NCBI GenBank assembly: GCA_012728505.1
Contig: JAAYEY010000095.1
Coordinates: 1 to 13,097, forward strand
DNA length: 13,097 nt
Origin: Synergistaceae bacterium
GTDB lineage: Bacteria; Synergistota; Synergistia; Synergistales; Synergistaceae
Direction: 5' to 3'
A program made the position numbers and the translations under genes. Numbering within the stretch: the stretch's first letter is position 1; every line of letters begins with the position of its first letter. The notes below the pieces were generated by a model. It was not told the DNA's origin. It did not search any database and saw only the letters and a program-made list of their open reading frames with translations. This document shows positions 1 through 6,688 of the stretch, in pieces.

Positions 1-987
1 AGAAGTTATCTCACCGTATAATTTTTCTGTACGCTCGATTATGTTCTCGATTTTTGCTCCGTTTTGAATAGCATACCAAACGGCTCCTCCCATACCTACT
101 CCCTCTTTAACATATCCCTTTTCATAGTCTGCCAGGCCAGGATATTTTGAAGCGGAAAAATCAAGAGGTGCTGAGTACCATTCTACGCCGATTTTTTCAG
201 CATATTCAACAAAACAACTGCTTTTATCCTGACAGATATATTTAGTCGTAGCAACTAACAATGGCCTATTTTCTTTCATATCGCGCAGGAGAGCCGCAAC
301 TGCCATCATCTGTGTGCCTCCCGCTAGTACGACCTCTGCATCTTTGGGCAGGGCCGATACGAAAGAAGCTACCGCTATCTGCATCGGGTCTCCCACTTCT
401 GCAGCTGCTGCGAGACCTCGTCCTTTCATTCCACCCGTTTTGATGCCTAATCTTGATGCTACACGATTCCACATTTCTTCCTTTTTAAGCAGTGGGTTTA
501 CAGGCCCTGCTGATGAAACGGTTCCGTTATATCCCAGTGATCTTAGAAGGAAGAGCGCTGTCGACGTGCCTCCCGGTATAGATTCGGCAAGAACAAATCT
601 TTTTATCCCTGAAGAAACCAGTTTTTTTGCTGCTTTCACGGCGTTTTCAGAAATATTTGACCAGTCTGGCACCGCTGTACCCAACCTCGGATCTTTGCCG
701 GGGTACGAACTGACATCAATAAACGGAGCCACCGGAGCTATAGATGTACCGGCTCTGATGTTCATTACCGGAATTATGCCTTCAAGAACTGCAGCTTTTG
801 TAACAAGGGCCGGTGTGGGATGCCCAGAAGGGTCAATGGGGATGCAGTCAATCACCCTTGGCCTGTTGTAAAAGAGCATATCCGCATCTGCAGGTGCAGT
901 ATAAGGAAGAGCCTCCGCATTTGCTCCCGCTGCAGAAAGCCCCTTTTCCTTAGATAATTCTGTCTCACTAATAAACAATATAAACAT
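1..987 (-). CDS. cobT: Archaeal-type nicotinate-nucleotide phosphoribosyltransferase (CobT-like, TIGR00303/UPF0284 family), C-terminus cut by window edge
   Basis: The reverse strand is open from the ATG at 987 to the window edge, 329 codons without a stop. The frame is closed upstream by TAG 7 codons before this ATG. Family features are visible: an N-terminal SAAGAN / YTAPADAD stretch (residues 18-36), PGKDPRLG (96-103), ESIPGGTSTA (135-144), GDPMQ (199-203), GGTQMM (223-228) and KEGVGMGGA (294-302). Known family members are assigned to lower-ligand assembly of cobamides, moving phosphoribosyl from nicotinate mononucleotide to a base such as dimethylbenzimidazole. Glu295 in KEGVGMGGA may correspond to the catalytic glutamate in the GEGSGA motif of Salmonella CobT; that alignment is my inference. 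Archaeal members are about 350 residues, so only a short C-terminal piece is probably missing. An AGGGGG stretch lies 12 nt before the ATG, a rather long spacing. No other cobamide gene is visible here. Specificity for dimethylbenzimidazole is unproven. Confidence 0.85.
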   Translation of the reverse strand, partial: MFILFISETELSKEKGLSAAGANAEALPYTAPADADMLFYNRPRVIDCIPIDPSGHPTPALVTKAAVLEGIIPVMNIRAGTSIAPVAPFIDVSSYPGKDPRLGTAVPDWSNISENAVKAAKKLVSSGIKRFVLAESIPGGTSTALFLLRSLGYNGTVSSAGPVNPLLKKEEMWNRVASRLGIKTGGMKGRGLAAAAEVGDPMQIAVASFVSALPKDAEVVLAGGTQMMAVAALLRDMKENRPLLVATTKYICQDKSSCFVEYAEKIGVEWYSAPLDFSASKYPGLADYEKGYVKEGVGMGGAVWYAIQNGAKIENIIERTEKLYGEITS

Positions 988-1180
988 ATGCCAAGAATAC
1001 CCCCTGTACTAACTCAGCTATAAGAGTTAAAATTGTCTTTGCGTTCTCTGTTTTCGGCAGAGATTGATGCTTTTTGGTCATAATCAATATCTTGCGGCAT
1101 CTTAGCACATTTTATCAAAATATGTCCTGTCTTAATTTTGATTTATAATTTACGATCATGACCCGGCAAAGGAGGATTTT
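988..1180. promoter_or_regulatory. Divergent intergenic region between cobT-like gene and ATPase operon
   Basis: This 193-bp AT-rich stretch has no gene that I can support. It must hold the start signals of both the leftward cobT-like gene and the rightward ATPase operon. For the minus strand, a plausible pair is AGGACA (plus positions 1123-1128) and TAAGAT (1099-1104) with an 18-bp spacer. For the plus strand, a perfect TATAAT lies at 1144-1149, but no good -35 box stands at the right distance. The two candidate sites interleave, so the divergent promoters might compete. I saw no clear operator palindrome or riboswitch; in particular I could not recognise a cobalamin riboswitch in front of the cobT-like gene. 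Confidence 0.45.
1144..1149 (+). promoter_or_regulatory. Candidate -10 box for the ATPase operon
   Basis: TATAAT matches the sigma-70-type -10 consensus exactly and sits 31 bp before the start codon of the first ATPase gene, giving a leader of about 25 nt with a strong Shine-Dalgarno site. The matching -35 region is poor: 16 bp upstream only ATGTCC is found, three matches to TTGACA. There is no TGn extension. In an AT-rich spacer such a hexamer can occur by chance. Confidence 0.4.
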
Positions 1181-1804
1181 ATGGCTACTAGGCTTGCTCC
1201 AACCAGGGGAAACCTTGTAAAACTAACTCGCTCTATGCAAATGGCACAGTCTGGACACGATCTCCTCGATCAGAAACGCCAGGTCCTTATGATGGAGCTT
1301 GTTCGATTTATAGACGTTGCAAAAACTATCCAAAGTGATGTTGAACACGTTTTCAGTGAAGCATACGAAGCACTCGAGAAAGCTAACGTATCTCTTGGCA
1401 TTGATACCGTTGAAGATATTTCTGAGGCTGTTCCGATAACATCTGACATAACCGTAAGACTGCGCTCTGTAATGGGAGTTGAGATTCCTGATGTTGACCC
1501 ATTAAAGGCTGACACAGTTCCGAGTTACTCTTTTTACGGATCTTCTGGGGCAATGGACGCGGCATACTCAAAATTTCGAAAAGTTTTGGTTCTCCTTGCC
1601 GAACTTGCAGAAGTTGAGACAAGCGTTTATAGATTGGCTGTCCAAATCAGAAAGACACACAGGCGTGTAAATGCTCTTGAAAAGGTCGTTATACCTTCAA
1701 ACAAGGCGGATATAAGGTTTATATCAGATGTCTTGGAAGAGGGAGAACGCGAAGATTTCACAAGGATGAAAATGGCTCAAAAAAAGACAAAGACGACAAA
1801 GTAG
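1181..1804 (+). CDS. atpD: V-type ATP synthase/ATPase subunit D (central rotor shaft)
   Basis: This 207-residue protein has the length and the opening signature of V/A-type subunit D: a PTR motif (residues 8-10), then a basic helix running into HDLLDQKRQ with the conserved LL..KR core. The middle carries a shorter variable part and the C-terminus is again helical and basic, ending in a lysine-rich tail. Subunit D forms the long antiparallel coiled coil inside the A3B3 hexamer and, with F, the rotating shaft that joins catalysis to the K ring. A strong AAAGGAGG (1168-1175), 5 nt before ATG, sets the start. It is the first gene of the nine-gene operon, whereas in Enterococcus, Thermus and most archaea D comes last, after A and B. 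The next gene begins 21 bp further on. Confidence 0.95.
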   Translation: MATRLAPTRGNLVKLTRSMQMAQSGHDLLDQKRQVLMMELVRFIDVAKTIQSDVEHVFSEAYEALEKANVSLGIDTVEDISEAVPITSDITVRLRSVMGVEIPDVDPLKADTVPSYSFYGSSGAMDAAYSKFRKVLVLLAELAEVETSVYRLAVQIRKTHRRVNALEKVVIPSNKADIRFISDVLEEGEREDFTRMKMAQKKTKTTK

Positions 1805-1825
1805 TCAAATTCGGAGGTAGTGACG

Positions 1826-2173
1826 ATGGGTACATTGCAAGAAGTTCTAGCTGTTTTGCTTGGAGCGGAATCAGAAGCAAAAAGAATCGTAGAGGATTCT
1901 AAAAATGAATCCGCGGGTTTCCTGCGCACAGCACAGGAAAAGTTCTCTATGGAGCGTACCAACCAGATGGCTTCTGCAAGGGAACAGGCAAAGGGTGTAA
2001 TGGAAACTGCACTCAGCGCAGCAAAAACAGAAGCTGATCAGATTGCAGACCTTGGAAAAGATGAGAGAACCCGCATGCAAAAACGTTTCGAAGAAAATGC
2101 GGATCCCGTTATTGCATCTATGGTTTCAGAAATAGCAGAAAGATATATATCGAAAACCAGAAGAGGTAATTAA
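1826..2173 (+). CDS. atpH: V-type ATPase peripheral-stalk subunit H/G (small coiled-coil protein)
   Basis: The 115-residue product is almost entirely charged, alanine-rich helix with no membrane segment, as expected for the H (archaeal AhaH), G (Thermus) or NtpF (Enterococcus) subunit. From about residue 12 to 100 it shows the Glu/Lys/Ala pattern of a long coiled coil, and it ends with a short amphipathic part, MVSEIAERYIS. With subunit E it should form the peripheral stalk that holds A3B3 to subunit I. GGAGG at 1813-1817 lies 8 nt before the ATG at 1826; an in-frame GTG at 1820 is only 2 nt from it and is less likely, so I chose the ATG. The family has very low sequence conservation, so the call rests on size, coiled-coil composition and position between D and C. 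A standard search may label it hypothetical. Confidence 0.8.
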   Translation: MGTLQEVLAVLLGAESEAKRIVEDSKNESAGFLRTAQEKFSMERTNQMASAREQAKGVMETALSAAKTEADQIADLGKDERTRMQKRFEENADPVIASMVSEIAERYISKTRRGN

Positions 2174-2175
2174 GG

Positions 2176-3276
2176 TTGCTTTCGACATCAAAGGGGCAAA
2201 CAACAGCTATAGGTGTAAAATCACACGTGCTTTTCAGCAGGCTTCTAACCTCTGAAGAGTATTGGGCCTTACTTAACCTTAATACAACAAGCGAGATAAC
2301 AGATTTTCTCAAGCAGACAGAGGCATACAAGGATGAACTTGAGACCCTTCCGTCCTTAAAGGCTCACCGTGTTTACCTCGAAAACTTGCTCAGATCTTCA
2401 ATCCTATATGAAGCAACATCTTTTCTCTATTATCTTTCGGGAGTCAGACGTAAACTATTTATCGACTGGCTCGGATGGTATGAAGCGGAGCACCTTAAAA
2501 GTATCTTCAGATGGATCAGGACCAAAAGACTTGACCGTGACGAGATGAGGAAACGTCTTTCTGAGGTCCCGGGATCAAAGCTCTCTTACGAACTCTTGCT
2601 TAACAGCAGAGACTACAATGATGCGCTTGATGCACTCAAAGATACTAAGTTCCACAGGGTTCTTGAGGAGCCTGTCAAACGTTTGATGAACGGTGAAGAA
2701 TCTCTTTTCTCACTTGAGCTTGCAATCGACAATTTGGTAGAAACTTCTTTGTACAATGATCTAAAAAATCTGTCTGAAAAAGAACAGAAATTATTGGAAC
2801 CTATGTTCGGGTCTAGGATCGACCTTCTCAATCTTTATCATTTTCACAGGTGCGCATGGTACTTCAACATGACGCTTGAAGAGACCCTCAGCAGGATGCT
2901 TCCTGTCAAATACAAAGTAAAGACACACCATCTTCGTGAGATGTCAAAAGGTAGGACATGGGAAGAGAGAATCGACAGGCTTGAGAATTTTTTTCCTGTT
3001 TACGCGGGGATATTCAGAAATGCCCTCGCACAGAAAGACAGGGAACTCGCTCTTGAAATGTCCATAAAACGATACAACTACCTAATGGCTCTGGCAATAT
3101 TCCAAAAAGGCTCACCCGGTTTTCACACAGCCATGAGTTATTTTATATTAAAATCACATGAAATGGACGATGTTATCCGTGTGATAGAAGCTGTAAGATA
3201 TGATTATGATCGCAGGGATGCGGCCACTTACCTTATTAGGCCGATAATCAGCGAGGAGGAACCCAAATGGCAGTAA
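2176..3276 (+). CDS. atpC: V-type ATPase subunit C (rotor adaptor, d-type)
   Basis: The 366-residue protein is soluble and helical, and matches V/A-type subunit C (NtpC/AhaC, equivalent to eukaryotic subunit d), normally about 330-360 residues. It is the funnel-shaped adaptor that sits on the K ring and receives the D-F shaft. Recognisable pieces include the early LL(T/S)..EYWALL segment, the YEAEHLKSIFRWIR stretch (around residue 100) typical of the family's first repeat, and the NLYHFHRCAWYFN segment in the second half. The start codon is TTG at 2176, two bases after the stop of the preceding gene, with AGAGG at 2162-2166 at 9 nt spacing; no better ATG exists before the conserved N-terminal region. 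The 3' end overlaps the next gene by 10 bp, pointing to translational coupling. Confidence 0.93.
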   Translation: MLSTSKGQTTAIGVKSHVLFSRLLTSEEYWALLNLNTTSEITDFLKQTEAYKDELETLPSLKAHRVYLENLLRSSILYEATSFLYYLSGVRRKLFIDWLGWYEAEHLKSIFRWIRTKRLDRDEMRKRLSEVPGSKLSYELLLNSRDYNDALDALKDTKFHRVLEEPVKRLMNGEESLFSLELAIDNLVETSLYNDLKNLSEKEQKLLEPMFGSRIDLLNLYHFHRCAWYFNMTLEETLSRMLPVKYKVKTHHLREMSKGRTWEERIDRLENFFPVYAGIFRNALAQKDRELALEMSIKRYNYLMALAIFQKGSPGFHTAMSYFILKSHEMDDVIRVIEAVRYDYDRRDAATYLIRPIISEEEPKWQ

Positions 3277-5237
3277 TGAAGATGGTCGCTTTGACTATGA
3301 TAGGGCCAGACTCGGAAATGGAGCCTGTCGCCCGTCAAATGGTATTGACCGGAGGCTTCCAGCCTTTACCGCTCGACCTTCTGGTAAATGACAGAAATCT
3401 ACGTTCTAAGATAACGACCGAAACAGAAAACCCGTACGACGAACTTCTGACTAAGGTCTCGACAGTATGGAGAATTGCCGGAGAAATGATTCCTGAACCA
3501 GCGCCTGTCACCATAACAAAAGAGTTTACCCTTTCAGCAGCCCGCAAAAAGGTAGATCAGACTTCAAAACGCTTGGAAGTATGGGAAAAGAGAAGAATAG
3601 CACTAGCTGAAGGTGAAGAACTTCTCTCCGCAACTAAACTCTTTGTTAAAGCTCTGAAAGGAACGGAATTCGGCCCAGAGGATTTGGTAGAAGACGCATT
3701 TATTGTCCCCTTTTTCGGTCGTCTTTCCAACGAAAACTATCAGAGGCTGACAGAGAGCAGTGAAGAATCACCTATTACAACAAATGAACTTACTGTTATC
3801 AATGGCAACACCTGGGTTCTTATAATGACAGTAAAAGGATATGAAGAACCTGCCAGGAAACTCTTGGAAGCAGTATATTTCAAAGAATTTCCATTAAAGA
3901 CCATTGCATCCCAATTAAGAGGAGATGATCCTCTTAACCTTATAGACAGGCGGTTGGCAAACCACCAAAGAGCTATCAAAGGCCTTGCTAAAGCCGCTAA
4001 AGATATGCTGAGGGAGCATCGCTCCGATTATGAGTTGCTCTATTCACAGCTCTACACGATGCAGAGAGTTTATGATGTGTGCAAGGGCCGCGGAGAGGTC
4101 AGCGGCATGTTCGTACTTTCTGGCTGGATACCAGCTGACACCTTGGCAGCTATTAAAAAAACTGTTGAAGAAGAGGCACCCATGACGACCATCATGGCAG
4201 AAGAAACAAGAGACATGACATACTCGGGTATACGGATACCCACGCTTTTACAGAACAACCCGCTCTTTAGAGCTTTCCAGGACATAGTGTCAATGTATAG
4301 TCTTCCCTCTTATGGAGAGATAGATCCTTCTCCTATAGTAGCCATATCATTCATTCTGTTTTTCGGTTTCATGTTTGGTGATATAGGTCACGGACTGATG
4401 ATATTCCTCGGTGCGATGTTTATGGTAAAAAAAGGACTGATGAAACGTTCCTTTGGGCTGGTAATAAAGTCAGCCTCTGTAAGCTCTATGGTTTTTGGAG
4501 CACTTTACGGGAGCGTATTTGGAATGGAAAACATAGTCCCCGCATTATGGCTCTCTCCAATGCATGATACAAACAAACTTCTGATAATCGCAATCTGTCT
4601 TGGCGTATTCATGATAAGTCTTGGACTTATACTCAACATGATCAAGCAATACAGGGCGAAGGACTTCGGAAGATTGCTCTTCGATGGGCAAGGTCTGGCG
4701 GGTCTCGTGCTCTATTGGACAACGGCAGTGCTCGCTGCAATATATATGACAGGGACTAAAATACCTGATTCCACAGCTAACCTAATGTGGGCAGGCATAG
4801 GGTTAATGATCCTTCTTATGATTTTCAGGGATATACTCGCCAGGTACCTTCTGCGCCAAAAAAGTGATGAAGATGAGTCCGTTGTTCTAAATCTTTTTGA
4901 GATAATGCACGCCCTGATGTCCTTTGTTTCAAACACAGCGTCATTTGTAAGGCTTGCTGCCTTTGCGCTCAACCATGTTGGCCTTTCTATGGCAGTTATT
5001 ATGCTTTCTGACATGGTACATTCTTTGCCGGGTGGCATCGTAATGAAAGGGATAATACTTGTAGTGGGAAATATCGTAATAGTATGTCTGGAAGGTCTAA
5101 TCGTATTCATACAGACCCTGAGACTTGAATACTACGAGTTCTTCGGTAAATTTTATAAGGGAGGTGGGAGTGAATTCAAGCCCGTTGGCTGGAAAAAAGA
5201 CGGCTCGAAGTATATTTCTCCGGCTACTCAAAAGTAA
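3267..5237 (+). CDS. atpI: V-type ATPase subunit I (membrane stator, 116-kDa/a-subunit family)
   Basis: This 656-residue protein has the two-part build of subunit I/a: a soluble N-terminal half (about 1-345) that binds the peripheral stalks, then a membrane half of about seven or eight hydrophobic helices. The first helix carries the family motif FGFMFGDIGHG (366-376). Near the C-terminus is SFVRLAAFALNHVGL, with Arg562 as the essential arginine that faces the ion-binding glutamate of K, followed by a last helix and a YYEFFGKFYKGGG segment typical of the family end. It forms the ion half-channels with K. GAGGAGGA (3253-3260) is 6 nt before ATG 3267; a second ATG at 3276 would lie 15 nt away and is less likely. 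The start overlaps the end of atpC by 10 bp. Length and motifs look intact. Confidence 0.96.
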   Translation: MAVMKMVALTMIGPDSEMEPVARQMVLTGGFQPLPLDLLVNDRNLRSKITTETENPYDELLTKVSTVWRIAGEMIPEPAPVTITKEFTLSAARKKVDQTSKRLEVWEKRRIALAEGEELLSATKLFVKALKGTEFGPEDLVEDAFIVPFFGRLSNENYQRLTESSEESPITTNELTVINGNTWVLIMTVKGYEEPARKLLEAVYFKEFPLKTIASQLRGDDPLNLIDRRLANHQRAIKGLAKAAKDMLREHRSDYELLYSQLYTMQRVYDVCKGRGEVSGMFVLSGWIPADTLAAIKKTVEEEAPMTTIMAEETRDMTYSGIRIPTLLQNNPLFRAFQDIVSMYSLPSYGEIDPSPIVAISFILFFGFMFGDIGHGLMIFLGAMFMVKKGLMKRSFGLVIKSASVSSMVFGALYGSVFGMENIVPALWLSPMHDTNKLLIIAICLGVFMISLGLILNMIKQYRAKDFGRLLFDGQGLAGLVLYWTTAVLAAIYMTGTKIPDSTANLMWAGIGLMILLMIFRDILARYLLRQKSDEDESVVLNLFEIMHALMSFVSNTASFVRLAAFALNHVGLSMAVIMLSDMVHSLPGGIVMKGIILVVGNIVIVCLEGLIVFIQTLRLEYYEFFGKFYKGGGSEFKPVGWKKDGSKYISPATQK

Positions 5238-5320
5238 CTTAATATAGAACTGCGATCTGCCATAATAAAAATTTAACTTAAAAATTCGTTTTACAATTAA
5301 GGTAAAGGAGTGGGTTTTAG
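5238..5320 (+). promoter_or_regulatory. AT-rich leader before the proteolipid gene K, likely translation-boosting region
   Basis: This 83-bp gap is the only sizeable space inside the operon; elsewhere genes are 21 bp apart or less or overlap. It is very rich in A and T, notably 5266-5300, and leads into AAAGGAG (5304-5310), 10 nt before the ATG. The E. coli F-type atpE gene has a similar U/A-rich translation-enhancing leader, because the ring subunit is needed in many copies; the same role here is inference. CATAAT at 5261-5266 and TACAAT at 5292-5297 resemble -10 boxes, but neither has a good -35 partner. I found no terminator-like hairpin. Confidence 0.45.
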
Positions 5321-5737
5321 ATGTTTGGACTTGCAATAAGCTGTGGAACTGTCGCAGCGATGATAGGTCTGGGGTATTTTATGCAGCGCAGAAGCTATAA
5401 GGGCGGGCGAGCCTTCTATCTCTCAAGTTTGGGAATTTCGTCGCTTCTAGTATTCACAGGTGCGGTACTATCTCTTACCATGCACCCCGCGTTGGCACAG
5501 ACCGCTGCCGCCCCTCTAGGCACAGGTGCCGGGATGGGCTTTATTGCCGCTTCTGTTTCCACAGGACTTGCGTGCCTTGGAGCAGGGCTTGCCGTAGCCA
5601 GCGTAGGATCTGCGGCCCTAGGACTGGTAGGAGAAAAACCGGAAATGCTCGGTACGACTCTCATCTATCTTGGTCTTTCAGAAGGCATTGCAATATACGG
5701 AGTTATCGTTTCACTTCTGATACTCGGACGGGTATAA
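5321..5737 (+). CDS. atpK: V-type ATPase proteolipid subunit K (ion-translocating ring)
   Basis: The 138-residue product ends in a classic c-subunit hairpin. A Gly/Ala-rich helix (about 72-103) is followed by the polar loop GEKPE (104-108) and a helix with the ion-binding Glu121 in LGLSEGIAIYG. This part is what identifies it. Before it come two further hydrophobic stretches, about 1-21 and 32-55, separated by a basic RRSYKGGR loop and ending in HPALAQ, an Ala-X-Ala site that signal peptidase could cut. Cleavage after Ala59 would leave 79 residues, a normal 8-kDa ring subunit; uncleaved it would be a four-helix protein with one carboxylate. Neither helix of the first pair carries an ion-binding acid. 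In-frame ATG at 5381, preceded by GGGG at 6 nt, could give a shorter form with an ordinary signal peptide. I kept the first start because of its AAAGGAG site. Confidence 0.93.
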   Translation: MFGLAISCGTVAAMIGLGYFMQRRSYKGGRAFYLSSLGISSLLVFTGAVLSLTMHPALAQTAAAPLGTGAGMGFIAASVSTGLACLGAGLAVASVGSAALGLVGEKPEMLGTTLIYLGLSEGIAIYGVIVSLLILGRV

Positions 5738-5753
5738 GGACTGAGACTAAGAA

Positions 5754-6062
5754 ATGAAAGCTTTTCTTGTGAGCGACAACCATGATTCCCTGGTAGGCAT
5801 GAGGCTTTCCGGTATACAGGGCTGTCTAGTTCACACCGCTGATGAGACTTTTGCAGCGATAGAAAGGGCGCTAACGATGCCTGATTTAGCCATTCTGGCA
5901 ATTACAGAGAAGGCTGCTGAAATGGCTCCTGATGTTGTTCAGCAGTTGCGAGAGCGTGGGGAACTGCCTCTCTTGGTTGAGATACCTGACAGATTCGGTA
6001 CTAAACGGGGTCCAGATTTTCTGACCCGCTATGTACAGGAAGCCATTGGGGTGAAAATGTAA
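5754..6062 (+). CDS. atpF: V-type ATPase subunit F (rotor shaft partner of D)
   Basis: At 102 residues this matches V/A-type subunit F, a small CheY-like alpha/beta protein bound to D in the rotor. The N-terminal strand MKAFLVSD, the GMRLSGIQG turn (residues 15-23), the helix with FAAIERAL, the central strand DLAILAITE (44-52), and LPLLVEIPD (71-79) follow the family pattern. The C-terminus RYVQEAIGVKM is the short helix that contacts D. The Shine-Dalgarno site is poor: the nearest candidate is AAGGA overlapping the K stop codon, about 13 nt from the ATG. Weak initiation would fit one copy of F per complex against many copies of K made from the gene just upstream. The last base of its stop codon is the first base of the next start. 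Confidence 0.93.
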   Translation: MKAFLVSDNHDSLVGMRLSGIQGCLVHTADETFAAIERALTMPDLAILAITEKAAEMAPDVVQQLRERGELPLLVEIPDRFGTKRGPDFLTRYVQEAIGVKM

Positions 6063-6676
6063 TGAAGGAAGTATCTAGTGAAAAAATTGGAACATTAAGG
6101 GACATGATTCTTGACAAAGCAGATGTCAAAAAAAATGATTTAGTTGCAGGAGCAAGGCGAGAAGCCGAAGAATGGCTGATCAGAGAGACAGAAAAACTCC
6201 AGCGTGAAACAAATCTCATCCTGCTGGACGCAAGAAAAAGAGCCGAAGATATTAGACGCAGGCAGGTCTTATCTGCAGAAAGAGAGAAATCAACAGAAAC
6301 TCTGAGACTGCAGAACAGGATCCTTTCTGAAGCACTGGGAAGGCTTCAGGATAAACTCATGCATATGAAAGATCGCGAGGACTACGTCGATATCCTTGCT
6401 GGAATGTGCGTCGATGCTATCAACTCCCTTAGAGAAAAACAAGGACTAAAGCTCCGGCTTGCAGCAGTTGATAACAGTTTAGCTAACTCTGTAATTTCTA
6501 AGGTACGTGAACTTATACCGGACGCTGAAATGATTTTTGACCCGGAACCGGCGCCCATACTCGGAGGATGCTGGATATCTACAAATGATGACCGCAGGCA
6601 GGTCAATTCTGATTGGCAAAGCCTGACGCAGGACATGGCCGATACTCTGGCTGAACGTCTCCTGCCGCTGCTTTAG
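6062..6676 (+). CDS. atpE: V-type ATPase subunit E (peripheral stalk)
   Basis: The 204-residue protein has the two-part build of subunit E: a long charged helix (about residues 5-90), rich in Glu, Lys and Arg, which pairs with the small H/G protein in the peripheral stalk, then a compact C-terminal domain that grips the top of A3B3. The C-terminal domain carries the diagnostic PAPILGGCWISTND region (about 162-176), where the family has a conserved GG. It starts with ATG inside a TAATG junction with atpF, a one-base overlap typical of coupled translation; GGGGTG about 8 nt upstream can act as ribosome-binding site. Note that the name atpE here means V-type E, not the F-type c subunit. In many relatives E comes directly after K; here F stands between them. 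Confidence 0.93.
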   Translation: MKEVSSEKIGTLRDMILDKADVKKNDLVAGARREAEEWLIRETEKLQRETNLILLDARKRAEDIRRRQVLSAEREKSTETLRLQNRILSEALGRLQDKLMHMKDREDYVDILAGMCVDAINSLREKQGLKLRLAAVDNSLANSVISKVRELIPDAEMIFDPEPAPILGGCWISTNDDRRQVNSDWQSLTQDMADTLAERLLPLL

Positions 6677-6688
6677 GAGGAATGGAAC

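Noticed and set aside
314..871. Plus-strand open frame of 185 codons
   Set aside because: It lies antisense within the cobT-like gene, whose reverse-strand translation carries clear family motifs; the plus-strand product is Pro/Ser/Thr-rich and matches nothing I recognise, and it has no good ribosome-binding site.
4712..5110. Minus-strand open frame of 132 codons
   Set aside because: It is antisense to the membrane half of subunit I, including the essential-arginine helix; no plausible ribosome-binding site or protein family.
5238..5320. Separate promoter for K
   Set aside because: TATAAT-like hexamers occur but none has a fitting -35 box at 15-19 bp, so I list the gap as a translation leader only.
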